Positions 7,239 to 14,890 of a stretch of DNA of 64,000 nt are shown here, one piece after another (positions within the stretch are counted from its first letter, which is position 1; each line of letters opens with the position of its first letter). The notes under the pieces are model-generated. The model was given only the letters and a program-made list of their open reading frames with translations, made no database searches and had not been told where the DNA came from. This DNA is from Klenkia sesuvii (lineage in GTDB: Bacteria; Actinomycetota; Actinomycetes; Mycobacteriales; Geodermatophilaceae). The translations under genes and the position numbers were made by a program. Location: positions 186,001 through 250,000 of the forward strand of contig NZ_JBAPLU010000003.1 in the NCBI RefSeq assembly GCF_037083825.1. Direction: 5' to 3'.

Positions 7239-7969
7239 CTGGCGACCTCGGCGGTGAGCTGCAGCGCCTGCGGGAGGGTGAACTGGCCGGCGTAGAGCGC
7301 CTTGCCGACGATGGCGCCCTCGACGCCGATGTCGGCCAGCCCGGCCAGCGCCCGGATGTCGTCGAGGCTGCTGACCCCGCCCGAGGCGATGACCGGCCGG
7401 TCGGTGGCCGCGCACACCTCGCGCAGCAGGTCGAGGTTGGGGCCCCGCAGCGTGCCGTCCTTGGTGATGTCGGTGACCACGTAGCGGGCGCAGCCCTCGG
7501 CGTCCAGTCGGGCCAGGGTCTCGTAGAGCTCACCGCCCTCGCGGGTCCAACCGCGGGCGGCCAGCCGGGTGCCGCGCACGTCGAGGCCGACGGCGATGCG
7601 GTCGCCGTGCTCGGCGATGGCCCGGGCGCACCACTCGGGCGACTCCAGCGCCGCGGTGCCCAGGTTGACCCGGCGGCAGCCGGTGGCCAGGGCTGCGGCC
7701 AGCGAGTCGTCGTCGCGGATACCGCCGGAGAGCTCGACGTCGACGTCGAGCTCGCCGACCACGCGGGCCAGCAGCTCGCGGTTGGAACCACGCCCGAAGG
7801 CGGCGTCGAGGTCGACCAGGTGCACCCACTCGGCACCGTCGCGCTGCCAGGTCATGGCGGCCTCGAGCGGGTCGCCGTAGGAGGTCTCGCTGCCGGCCTC
7901 CCCCTGCACCAGGCGCACGGCCTGGCCCTCGGCGACGTCGACGGCGGGGAGCAGCTGCAGCTTCGGCAC
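7235..7969 (-). CDS. priA: Bifunctional phosphoribosyl isomerase PriA (HisA/TrpF)
   Basis: Isomerises ProFAR to PRFAR in histidine synthesis. In actinobacteria this family also does the TrpF reaction on phosphoribosyl anthranilate. The product is a 244-residue barrel. LLPAVDV carries Asp 11, and VVTDITKDGTLRGPN holds the second catalytic Asp. Phosphate-binding SGGIRDDD, NLGTAAL and IASGGVSS loops are all present. GTG at 7969 gives the normal N-terminus. The gene overlaps the RidA-like gene (GTGA), then hisF. Upstream, the expected neighbour hisH is more than 2 kb away because two plus-strand genes intervene. PriA rather than HisA is inferred from the lineage. Confidence 0.93.
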   Translation of the reverse strand: MPKLQLLPAVDVAEGQAVRLVQGEAGSETSYGDPLEAAMTWQRDGAEWVHLVDLDAAFGRGSNRELLARVVGELDVDVELSGGIRDDDSLAAALATGCRRVNLGTAALESPEWCARAIAEHGDRIAVGLDVRGTRLAARGWTREGGELYETLARLDAEGCARYVVTDITKDGTLRGPNLDLLREVCAATDRPVIASGGVSSLDDIRALAGLADIGVEGAIVGKALYAGQFTLPQALQLTAEVAR

Positions 7970-8406
7970 GGCGCACAGCCTAGGGAGCGGGCGGGAGCAC
8001 CCTGCCCGCGCCTGCCGTGCCGGCCCCGCGGCGCATCCCCGCGCTGCCTGCGCCCGGCCGCGGCGTGCAACGCCTGCGGGCGCACCCGGCGGTCGGCGCG
8101 CCCGCACGCGGCCCACCCGGCGGGTCCGCCCGTACCGCGGCGCAGCCCCCGCCCGGTGCGCACCCATGCGTGGACGGCGACCCTCACCGCCCGCCTCGGC
8201 GCGCACCCGGCAGCAGGTGCGCGCCACGGCCTGCGGGCGCACCCGGCGGTCGGTGCGCCCGCACGCGGCCCACCCGGCGGGTCCGCCCGTACCGCGGCGC
8301 AGCCCCCGCCCGGTGCGCGCCCATGCGTGGACGGCGACCCTCACCACCCGCCTCGGCGCGCACCCGGCAGCAGGTGCGCCCCACGGCCGTCGGGCAGGCT
8401 GACGGG
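7970..8406. other. 437-bp intergenic region containing a 157-bp tandem duplication
   Basis: This divergent gap lies between priA (minus) and the nitroreductase (plus). Most of it is a two-copy direct repeat (8073-8386). No conserved coding signal was seen: the long open frames across it are Arg/Ala-rich and depend on GC bias. Promoters for both flanking genes must lie here or in the repeat. Confidence 0.6.
8073..8386. repeat. 157-bp tandem duplication (two copies)
   Basis: Copy 1 spans 8073-8229 and copy 2 spans 8230-8386. They abut exactly, and I count four mismatches in 157 positions. Each unit contains GCGCACCCGGCGGTCGG near its start and a CACCCATGCGTGGACGG-like stretch in the middle. 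The high identity points to a recent duplication or ongoing homogenisation. Confidence 0.9.
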
Positions 8407-9012
8407 GTGGAGTTCGCGGAGGTGCTGCGCCGGCGGCGGATGGTGCGCGACTACGACCCCGACCGGCCGGTGCCGCCGGAGGTGCGCGAGCGCGTGCTGG
8501 CCCACGCGCTGCGTGCGCCCAGTGCCGGGTTCAGCCAGGGCTGGGCGTTCCTCGTCCTGGAGACCCCCGAGGAACGCGACGCCTTCTGGACGGCGACCAC
8601 CTCCCCCGGCGCCCCCGACGCCTGGCTCACCCGCATGCGCCGGGCCCCACTGCTGGTGGTGCCCTTCAGCGACAAGTCGGCCTACCTCGACCGCTACGCC
8701 GAGCCCGACAAGGGCTGGACCGACCGGGCCGAGTCCCGCTGGCCGGTGCCCTACTGGGACGTCGACACCGGCATGGCCTCGCTGCTCATGCTGCTGACCG
8801 CGGTCGACGAGGGGTTGGGCGCCTGCTTCTTCGGCGTGCCGGGCGGACGGGTCGGTGCCCTGCGCGCGGCGTTCGGCGTCCCGGAGCGGTTCTCCCCCGT
8901 CGGGTGCGTGTCGGTGGGCTACCCCGGCGACGCAGACACCCGGTCGCCGTCGCTGCGACGCGGCCGCCGGGGCGTCGACGAGGTCGTGCACCGCGGCCGC
9001 TGGAGCAGCTGA
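8407..9012 (+). CDS. Nitroreductase-family FMN protein
   Basis: A 201-residue member of the nitroreductase superfamily, probably an FMN-dependent NAD(P)H oxidoreductase acting on nitro compounds, quinones or another small substrate. The N-terminal FAEVLRRRRMVRDYDPDRPV is the classic RRSxRxY-like FMN-binding start. ALRAPSAGFSQGW follows as the second FMN contact, and the C-terminal region holds a glycine-rich GLGACFFGVPGG segment. GTG at 8407 was chosen because it sits just before the conserved FAEVL helix. It is transcribed against the his operon, next to the tandem duplication, and is followed by a molybdopterin oxidoreductase in the same direction. Substrate unknown. Confidence 0.86.
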   Translation: MEFAEVLRRRRMVRDYDPDRPVPPEVRERVLAHALRAPSAGFSQGWAFLVLETPEERDAFWTATTSPGAPDAWLTRMRRAPLLVVPFSDKSAYLDRYAEPDKGWTDRAESRWPVPYWDVDTGMASLLMLLTAVDEGLGACFFGVPGGRVGALRAAFGVPERFSPVGCVSVGYPGDADTRSPSLRRGRRGVDEVVHRGRWSS

Positions 9013-9155
9013 CCTCGTCCGCATCGACCCGTCGTCGCCGCCCGGCACGAACCGGCCCACCATCCGTCCATCTCGGCGTGGATTGCTGAGCAGTCCGCTG
9101 CGGGAGTGCGCAGCGAGCACGCCAGGACCGTGGCCGACCTGCGCACACTGGGGCG

Positions 9156-10205
9156 GTGCGGGGACTCCAGCGAGCGGGACGGCGGTCGAACCTCGCCCTG
9201 CTCGGGCTGCTGCTCGTGGCGGGCGGCACCGGGGTGCTGGGGTTCGCTCTGGGCACCCCCACCGCCGGCCGGGTGGTCGCGGTGGCGCACGGCGCAGCCG
9301 GGCTCGGCCAGCTGCTGCTCGTGCCGTGGAAGACCGTCGTCGTCCGGCGGGCCCGGGCCCGGCCGACCGCGCTGCGGGCGCCCTCGGCGGCGTACTGGCT
9401 CACCGGTCTGGTCGTCGTCTGCATCGTCAGCGGGGTGCTGCACTCCGCCGGGGCCGCGGGAATCTGGGCGACCAGCGGGACACCGATCGCCGCGCTGCAG
9501 GTGCACGTCGGCGCGGCGATCGTGCTCGTGCTGGCGCTGGCGGTCCACATCTGGGGTCGCCACCAGCGGCCGCGGAAGATCGACCTGCGCCGGCGCACCC
9601 TGCTCGGCGCCGGGGCACTGGCCGGCGGGTCGCTGGCTCTGTGGGGCCTCACGGAGGGCGTGTGGCGGCTGACCGGGGCTCCTGGCGCCCGACGCAGCGG
9701 TACCGGCTCCTACGAGCGGGGCACCGACGACCCCGCCGCGATGCCGGTGACCCAGTGGGCGTCGGACACCGTGCCCGAGGACCCGCCCGCACAGGTGCGG
9801 CTCGCCGGGGGCGGCCAGGAGGTCGTCGTCCGGGCCCGGGACCTCGACCGGGGCGACGAGGTGCGCGCCCGGCTGGACTGCACCGGAGGCTGGTACGCCG
9901 ACCAGCAGTGGCGCGGCACGACGCTCCAGCGGCTGGTGGACGAGCAGCTGGGCGGGGCGGGCCCCGACGCGCAGTGCATCCAGGTGACCTCCGTGACCGG
10001 GTTCAGCCGCCGCATCCCGCTGCGCGACGCCGGCCACACGCTGCTCGCGACCCACGCTGCCGACCAGCCGCTGTCGCTCGGCCACGGCGCCCCGGTGCGG
10101 CTGGTGGCGCCGGGGCGGCGGGGTGTGTGGTGGGTCAAGTGGGTGGACCGGGTCGAGGTGCTGGACTCGCCGTGGTGGCTGCAGCCGCCGTTCCCGCTGC
10201 AGTAG
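9156..10205 (+). CDS. Membrane-anchored molybdopterin-dependent oxidoreductase (sulfite-oxidase fold)
   Basis: A 349-residue protein with about four N-terminal membrane segments (residues about 14-35, 40-58, 80-102, 112-132), an RRRTLLGAGALAGG stretch, and a C-terminal sulfite-oxidase-type molybdopterin domain. The LDCTGGWYADQQWRG motif gives the likely Cys ligand of molybdenum, and SVTGFSRRIPL fits the cofactor pocket. Such membrane-fused SUOX-fold proteins probably transfer electrons outside the membrane; the substrate is unknown. The GTG at 9156 gives a short basic start. Its stop lies 3 bases from the convergent hisH stop. No cofactor-synthesis genes are near. Confidence 0.84.
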   Translation: MRGLQRAGRRSNLALLGLLLVAGGTGVLGFALGTPTAGRVVAVAHGAAGLGQLLLVPWKTVVVRRARARPTALRAPSAAYWLTGLVVVCIVSGVLHSAGAAGIWATSGTPIAALQVHVGAAIVLVLALAVHIWGRHQRPRKIDLRRRTLLGAGALAGGSLALWGLTEGVWRLTGAPGARRSGTGSYERGTDDPAAMPVTQWASDTVPEDPPAQVRLAGGGQEVVVRARDLDRGDEVRARLDCTGGWYADQQWRGTTLQRLVDEQLGGAGPDAQCIQVTSVTGFSRRIPLRDAGHTLLATHAADQPLSLGHGAPVRLVAPGRRGVWWVKWVDRVEVLDSPWWLQPPFPLQ

Positions 10206-10208
10206 CGC

Positions 10209-10853
10209 TCAGGCGAGCGTGGCCAGCCAGTTGGTGAGCAGCGCGGCCCCGGCGTCCCCGCTCTTCTCGGGGTGGAACTGGGTGGCGGAGAGCGCGCCGT
10301 TCTCGACCGCGGCGACGAACCGGTCGCCGTGCTCTGCCCAGGTGACCGCCGGCGGCTTGAGCGGGCCGGTGCCGTCGCGACCGAGCGGGAAGTCGCGCAC
10401 GCCGTAGGAGTGCACGAAGTAGAAGCGCTCGTCGGCGATGCCGTCGAACAGGACGGTGCCTGTCGGGGCCTCGACGGTGTTCCAACCCATGTGCGGCAGC
10501 ACCGGGGCCTGCAGCTGCTCGACGGTGCCGGGCCACTCGGCGCAGCCCGCACTGTCCTGGCCGTGCTCCACGCCCCGGTCGAACAGGATCTGCATGCCGA
10601 CGCAGATCCCCAGCACCGGCCGGCCACCGGCCAGGCGCTTGCCGATGATCCGCGGGCCCTCGACGGCGCGCAGCCCGTCCATGCACGCGGCGAACGCACC
10701 CACCCCGGGGACGACGAGCCCGTCGGCCTCGACCGCGGCGTGCGGGTCGGCGGTCACCTCGACGTCGGCACCCACCCGGGCGACCGCGCGCTCGACCGAG
10801 CGCAGGTTGCCCGATCCGTAGTCCAGGACGACGACCTTCTTCACCTGCACCAC
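10209..10853 (-). CDS. hisH: Imidazole glycerol phosphate synthase, glutaminase subunit HisH
   Basis: Glutamine amidotransferase that feeds ammonia to HisF in histidine synthesis. The roughly 212-residue class I GATase fold begins VVVLDYGSGNLRSVERA. The catalytic Cys sits in VLGICVGMQILFD, and the His/Glu pair is in ATQFHPEKSGD. Several in-frame GTG codons (10853, 10850, 10844) can start it; the first has a G-rich stretch about 9 bases upstream, and the last gives the family-like VKKVVVLDYGSGN. Its usual partner genes hisB (upstream) and priA (downstream) are both displaced by plus-strand inserts, so it now probably needs its own promoter. Confidence 0.96.
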   Translation of the reverse strand: MVQVKKVVVLDYGSGNLRSVERAVARVGADVEVTADPHAAVEADGLVVPGVGAFAACMDGLRAVEGPRIIGKRLAGGRPVLGICVGMQILFDRGVEHGQDSAGCAEWPGTVEQLQAPVLPHMGWNTVEAPTGTVLFDGIADERFYFVHSYGVRDFPLGRDGTGPLKPPAVTWAEHGDRFVAAVENGALSATQFHPEKSGDAGAALLTNWLATLA

Positions 10854-10885
10854 GCTACCCAGCCCCCGCCACCGGCTGCCCCGAC

Positions 10886-10952
10886 GGTGATCAGCACGGG
10901 TCAACGGCTGCCTCCGACGCGAGCAGGCAGCGCTGGAGCCGGGGTGATCACG
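10886..10952. repeat. Nested palindromic repeat (REP-like), copy A
   Basis: An element of about 67 bp with outer arms GTGATCA (10887-10893) / TGATCAC (10945-10951) and inner arms GCTGCCT (10907-10913) / AGGCAGC (10925-10931). Copy B at 12939-13005 has the same length and arm spacing in the same orientation. Stems are conserved while loops differ. Confidence 0.8.
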
Positions 10953-10998
10953 TCCCCGGCAGGCCCGTCCGCTCGGCCCACCCCAGCCAGCAACTCTC

Positions 10999-11012
10999 CC
11001 CTCACGTGAGGG
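10999..11012. promoter_or_regulatory. Palindrome CCCTCACGTGAGGG, candidate MerR operator of sulP
   Basis: A perfect 14-bp palindrome 75 bases before the sulP ATG, followed at once by TAGGGT (11013-11018), a plausible -10 box. MerR-type regulators bind dyads in the -35/-10 spacer, and CTCACGTGAG-like cores resemble known actinobacterial MerR (TipA-type) sites. The merR gene is in the same transcript, so autoregulation is likely. Confidence 0.6.
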
Positions 11013-11087
11013 TAGGGTCTCCTCCGACTCGGCCCCCGCAGCGCGGCGCGCGGCCACCCCCCTCCCGCACGACCCGAGAACGGTGCC

Positions 11088-12572
11088 ATGACGTCTGCCC
11101 TGCTCCCCCGCACGACCCCCGGATGGGTCGCCGCCCTCCGCGACCCGCGCACCCTGCGCACCGAGGTCCTCGCCGGCCTCGTGGTCGCCCTCGCCCTCAT
11201 CCCCGAGGCCATCAGCTTCTCCATCATCGCCGGCGTCGACCCCCGGGTCGGGCTGTTCGCCAGCTTCACCATGGCCGTGACCATCGCCGTCGTCGGCGGC
11301 CGGCCGGCGATGATCTCGGCCGCCACGGGGGCGGTCGCCCTGGTCATCGCCCCGCTGGTGGCCGAGCACGGCCTGCCCTACCTGATCGCCGCCGTCCTGC
11401 TGGGCGGGCTGCTGCAGATCGCCCTCGGCCTGCTCGGGGTCGCCCGGCTGATGCGGTTCGTCCCGCGCAGCGTGATGGTCGGCTTCGTCAACGCGCTGGC
11501 CATCCTGATCTTCGCCGCCCAGGTGCCGCAGCTGGTGGACGTCCCGTGGCTGGTCTACCCGATGGCCGCCGTCGGCCTGCTGATCATCTTCGGGTTGCCG
11601 CGGCTGACCACCGCCGTCCCGGCGCCGCTGGTCGCGATCGTCGTCCTCACCGCCACCGCCGTGGCCGCCGGCATCGACGTGCCCACGGTCGGCGACCAGG
11701 GTGCCCTGCCCGACAGCCTGCCCGCGCTGCTGTGGCCCGACGTCCCGTTCACCCTCGAGACGCTGCAGATCGTGCTGCCCTACGCCCTGGGGCTCGCGCT
11801 CGTCGGGCTGATGGAGTCGCTGATGACCGCCAAGCTGGTCGACGACCTCACCGACACGGGGTCCTCCAAGACCCGCGAGTCGGTCGGGCAGGGGGTCGCC
11901 AACATCGTCACCGGGTTCTTCGGCGGCATGGGCGGCTGCGCCATGATCGGGCAGACCATGATCAACGTCCGGTCCGGCGCCCGCACCCGGGTGTCGACGT
12001 TCCTGGCCGGGGTGTTCCTGCTGGTGCTCGTGGTCGCCCTCGGTGACCTCGTGGCGGTCATCCCGATGGCCGCCCTGGTCGCGGTCATGGTGTTCGTGTC
12101 CATCGCGACCTTCGACTGGCACAGCGTGCGCACCCTGCGCCGGATGCCGCGCAGCGAGACCGCGGTGATGCTGGTGACCGTGGCCGTGGTGCTGGCCACC
12201 GACAACCTGGCCATCGGCGTGGGCGTGGGGGTGCTGACCGCCTGCGTGCTGTTCGCCCGGCGGGTGGCCCACCTGGTCACCGTCACCGGCGGCGAGGTCG
12301 TCGACGGCACCCGCACCTACGTGGTGCGCGGCGCCCTGTTCTTCGCCTCCACCAACGACCTGGTCGGCCAGTTCGACTACGGCACCGACCCCGCCCACGT
12401 CGTCGTCGACCTCAGCGGCGCGCACGTGTGGGACGCCTCCAGCGTCGCCGTCCTGGACGCCATCGAGCACAAGTACGCGGCGCGGGGCACGGTGGTCGAC
12501 GTCGTCGGGCTCACCGACGAGACCGGGCACTACCACCGGCGGCTGGCCGGTCAGCTGGGCGGCGGCCACTGA
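11088..12572 (+). CDS. SulP-family anion transporter with STAS domain
   Basis: A 494-residue SulP (SLC26-like) permease, probably moving sulfate, bicarbonate or another anion by symport or exchange. The first 380 residues hold about 12-14 hydrophobic segments. The family core reads LVVALALIPEAISFSIIAGVD in helix 1, and MISAATGAVALV in helix 3. LVGLMESLMTAKLVDDLT and GFFGGMGGCAMIGQTMIN follow further on. The last 110 residues are a compact STAS domain with VVVDLSGAHVWDASSVAVLD. The stop overlaps the merR start (TGATG). The cassette opposes the his genes and is bracketed by repeat copies A and B. Substrate cannot be read from the sequence. Confidence 0.92.
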   Translation: MTSALLPRTTPGWVAALRDPRTLRTEVLAGLVVALALIPEAISFSIIAGVDPRVGLFASFTMAVTIAVVGGRPAMISAATGAVALVIAPLVAEHGLPYLIAAVLLGGLLQIALGLLGVARLMRFVPRSVMVGFVNALAILIFAAQVPQLVDVPWLVYPMAAVGLLIIFGLPRLTTAVPAPLVAIVVLTATAVAAGIDVPTVGDQGALPDSLPALLWPDVPFTLETLQIVLPYALGLALVGLMESLMTAKLVDDLTDTGSSKTRESVGQGVANIVTGFFGGMGGCAMIGQTMINVRSGARTRVSTFLAGVFLLVLVVALGDLVAVIPMAALVAVMVFVSIATFDWHSVRTLRRMPRSETAVMLVTVAVVLATDNLAIGVGVGVLTACVLFARRVAHLVTVTGGEVVDGTRTYVVRGALFFASTNDLVGQFDYGTDPAHVVVDLSGAHVWDASSVAVLDAIEHKYAARGTVVDVVGLTDETGHYHRRLAGQLGGGH

Positions 12573-12916
12573 TGGGCCACGGCATGCTGCAGATCGGCGA
12601 GGTCGCCGAGCGGATCGGGCTGTCGCTGCGCACCATCCGGTACTACGAGGAGGTCGGGCTGGCGGTGCCCTCGGCCCGGTCCGAGGGCGGGTTCCGGCTC
12701 TACACCGAGGACGACGTCGAGCGGCTGCGCGTGATCATGCAGATGAAGCCGCTGGGCTTCTCGTTGGAGGAGATGCGCGAGCTGCTGCAGACCCTGGACG
12801 ACGGCGGCCCCGCCGACCGGCTGGCGCACTACCGCGCCGCCGCGGCCGACCGGGTGGAGGCGCTGCGGGCACAGCTGGCCACTGCACAGGCCTTCGCCGA
12901 CCGCCTCGGGACCTGA
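12572..12916 (+). CDS. MerR-family transcriptional regulator
   Basis: A 114-residue MerR protein. The N-terminal winged helix-turn-helix reads QIGEVAERIGLS, then LRTIRYYEEVGL, GGFRLYTEDDVERLR. A dimerisation helix follows (SLEEMRELLQTL), and the C-terminus is a short coiled coil with no Cys pair, so a thiol-metal sensor is unlikely. The ATG overlaps the sulP stop, so sulP and merR are co-translated. It probably binds the CCCTCACGTGAGGG palindrome in front of sulP and controls the cassette. The inducer is unknown; small MerR proteins of this kind can respond to redox, osmotic or acid cues. Confidence 0.92.
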   Translation: MGHGMLQIGEVAERIGLSLRTIRYYEEVGLAVPSARSEGGFRLYTEDDVERLRVIMQMKPLGFSLEEMRELLQTLDDGGPADRLAHYRAAAADRVEALRAQLATAQAFADRLGT

Positions 12917-12938
12917 TCTCAGCCCGCCGCGGACGGCT

Positions 12939-13005
12939 GGTGACCACCTCGCTTCAGGTGCTGCCTCCCTGGCCCGCAGGCAGCGCCGGACCCGAGGTGA
13001 TCACG
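12939..13005. repeat. Nested palindromic repeat (REP-like), copy B
   Basis: This is the second copy of the element at 10886-10952. Outer arms are GTGACCA (12940-12946) / TGATCAC (12998-13004), and inner arms are GCTGCCT (12960-12966) / AGGCAGC (12978-12984). The 3' half is about 90% identical to copy A and the loops differ. It starts 22 bases after the merR stop. Confidence 0.8.
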
Positions 13006-13017
13006 CCGGGCCCGGCG
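13004..13017. terminator. GC palindrome after the hisDCB-membrane-protein segment
   Basis: CGCCGGGCCCGGCG is a perfect 14-bp palindrome 3 bases past the stop of the 57-residue protein (minus strand). It may end the first his segment or cap its mRNA. No T-tract is present. Confidence 0.35.
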
Positions 13018-13019
13018 GG

Positions 13020-13193
13020 TCAGAACCGGAGGATGCCCGAGGCGATCGCGAGCGCGGCGGCCAGCACCAGGACGCCGGAGAACACGAGCTGCCCCGGCGT
13101 GCGGCCCTTCACCGGGTCGTCGGCGCGGAAGATCGACCAGGCCCCGCCGAGCAGGAACAGCCCGATGGCGATGAGCCCGGAGGCGAACCCCAC
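13020..13193 (-). CDS. Small two-helix membrane protein following hisB
   Basis: A 57-residue protein that starts with GTG immediately next to the hisB stop (no gap), so translation is coupled. It begins VGFASGLIAIGLFLLGGAWS, a first membrane helix. A loop RADDPVKGRTPGQ follows, and LVFSGVLVLAAALAIASGIL is a second helix, ending RF. Both helices and the short basic loop suggest a helical hairpin in the inner membrane. Similar small membrane proteins are often seen after hisB in actinobacteria, but their role is not known to me. The gene is below common length cut-offs and is easily missed. Confidence 0.72.
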   Translation of the reverse strand: MGFASGLIAIGLFLLGGAWSIFRADDPVKGRTPGQLVFSGVLVLAAALAIASGILRF

Positions 13194-13799
13194 CTACAGG
13201 GCGCCCTTGGTGGAGGGCACGTCGGTGACGCGGGGGTCGAGCGCGACCGCGGTGCGCAACGCCCGGGCCAGCGCCTTGAACTGGCCCTCGACGATGTGGT
13301 GGGCGTCGCGGCCGGCGTAGAGCACCCGGACGTGCAGCGAGATGCGGGCGTTGAACGCGAAGCTCTCGAGGACGTGCTTGGTGAGCGAGGTCGGGTAGTC
13401 CGGGCCGATCATCGGGGTCATGCCCTCGGGCTCGGCGTGCACGAAGTACGGCCGGCCCGAGAGGTCGACGGCGGCCTGCACCAGCACCTCGTCCATCGGG
13501 ATGGTCGCGTCGCCGTACCGGGTGATGCCGCGCTTGTCGCCCAGCGCCTCGGCGAAGGCCACGCCCAGGGCGATGGCGACGTCCTCGACGGTGTGGTGGG
13601 CGTCGATGTGCAGGTCGCCGTCGGCCTGCACGCGCAGGTCGATGCCGCTGTGCTTGGACAGCGCGGTGAGCATGTGGTCGTAGAACCCGACCCCGGTGGC
13701 GACCTGACTGGTGCCGGTGCCGTCGAGGTCGACCTCGACGACCAGCTTCGTCTCGTTGGTGGTGCGCTCGACGCGGGCGGTGCGGCTCATGCTGGTCAT
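13194..13799 (-). CDS. hisB: Imidazoleglycerol-phosphate dehydratase HisB
   Basis: Dehydrates imidazole glycerol phosphate to imidazole acetol phosphate, step 6 of histidine synthesis. The 201-residue monofunctional form lacks the phosphatase domain found in enteric HisB. The two metal-binding repeats are clear: IDAHHTVEDVAIALG in the first half and GRDAHHIVEGQFKA in the second, with FYDHMLTALSKHSG before them. The ATG at 13799 overlaps the hisC stop (ATGA); ATG at 13790 (MSRTARVER) is a second choice. The stop abuts the small membrane protein. Confidence 0.97.
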   Translation of the reverse strand: MTSMSRTARVERTTNETKLVVEVDLDGTGTSQVATGVGFYDHMLTALSKHSGIDLRVQADGDLHIDAHHTVEDVAIALGVAFAEALGDKRGITRYGDATIPMDEVLVQAAVDLSGRPYFVHAEPEGMTPMIGPDYPTSLTKHVLESFAFNARISLHVRVLYAGRDAHHIVEGQFKALARALRTAVALDPRVTDVPSTKGAL

Positions 13800-14890
13800 C
13801 CTCCCAGGTCGGCGGTGGCCACGACCTCACCCAGGGCGGTGAGGAAGGCGTCGGTCTCGGCGGGCGTGCCGGCGGTCACCCGCAGCCAACCGGGCAGGCC
13901 CACGTCGCGCACGAGCACCCCGCGGTCCAGCAGCGCCTGCCACACCGCCGGGGCGTCGGCGAACCCGCCGAAGAGCACGAAGTTGGCGTCGCTGGGCACG
14001 CTGGTCAGGCCGAGGCCCGGCAGTGCGTCGACGATGCGGTCGCGCTCGTGCTTGACCGCGTCGACCGTGGCGAGCAACGCGTCGGTGTGCGCCAGCGCGG
14101 TGCGCGCAGCGGCCTGGGTGAGGCTGGACAGGTGGTACGGCAGCCGCACCAGCTGCAGTGCGTCGACGACGGCGGGGTCGGCGGCCAGGTAGCCCAGCCG
14201 CAGCCCGGCCATGCCGAACGCCTTGCTCATCGTGCGGCTGACCACCAGCCGCGGCCGGCCGGCCAGCAGGGTGAGCGCGGACGGCGTGCCCGCCCGGGCG
14301 AACTCGGCGTAGGCCTCGTCGACGACCACCATGCCGTCGGTCGCGTCGTGCAGCGCGGTGATGGTCTCCAGCGCCACCGCGGTCCCGGTGGGGTTGTTCG
14401 GGCTGGTGACGAAGACGACGTCCGGCCGCACCTCGCGCACCTGGGCGACCGCGGCGTCGGTGTCGATGGTGAAGTCGGCGCGCCGGTGGCCGTCGACGAA
14501 CGAGCCACCGGTGGCCGCGGTGATGAGCGGGTGCATGGAGTACGACGGCGTGAAGCCCAGCGCGGTGCGCCCGGCACCGACGAAGGTCTGCGACAGCTGC
14601 TGCAGGATCTCGTTCGAGCCGTTGGCCGCCCACACCTGCTCCGCGGTCACCGGGGTGCCCGACCGGGTCAGGTAGGTCGCCAGGTCGGTGCGCAGCGCGA
14701 CGGCGTCGCGGTCGGGGTACCGGTTGAGGCCCAGCGCCGCCGCGCCCAGCGCCGCGCCGAGGTCGGCGAGCAGCTCGTCGGGCAACGGGTGCGGGTTCTC
14801 GTTGGTGTTCAGCCGGTGGCGAGCGGGCACCTGCGGCGCGCCGTAGGGCGACCTGCCCGCCAGCTCCGGCCGGACCGGCAGCCCGCTCAC
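13796..14890 (-). CDS. hisC: Histidinol-phosphate aminotransferase HisC
   Basis: PLP enzyme of fold type I that transaminates imidazole acetol phosphate to histidinol phosphate. The 364-residue length is normal. RLNTNENPHPLP near the N-terminus, the cofactor-binding AANGSNEILQQL, TSPNNPTGT with its conserved Asn, VVDEAYAEF with the pyridine-N-binding Asp, and SRTMSKAFGMAGLRLG with the Schiff-base Lys are all present. The GTG at 14890 overlaps the hisD stop (GTGA) and its own stop overlaps hisB, so hisD, hisC and hisB are tightly coupled. Confidence 0.97.
   Translation of the reverse strand: MSGLPVRPELAGRSPYGAPQVPARHRLNTNENPHPLPDELLADLGAALGAAALGLNRYPDRDAVALRTDLATYLTRSGTPVTAEQVWAANGSNEILQQLSQTFVGAGRTALGFTPSYSMHPLITAATGGSFVDGHRRADFTIDTDAAVAQVREVRPDVVFVTSPNNPTGTAVALETITALHDATDGMVVVDEAYAEFARAGTPSALTLLAGRPRLVVSRTMSKAFGMAGLRLGYLAADPAVVDALQLVRLPYHLSSLTQAAARTALAHTDALLATVDAVKHERDRIVDALPGLGLTSVPSDANFVLFGGFADAPAVWQALLDRGVLVRDVGLPGWLRVTAGTPAETDAFLTALGEVVATADLGG

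Noticed and set aside
8073..8386. CRISPR array
   Set aside because: There are just two units of 157 bp that abut directly; there are no short repeats with unique spacers and no cas genes.
11088..12916. Insertion sequence or integron cassette
   Set aside because: No transposase, integrase or attC-like site is present; only the flanking palindromic repeats suggest mobility, so it is reported as a repeat-bracketed cassette.
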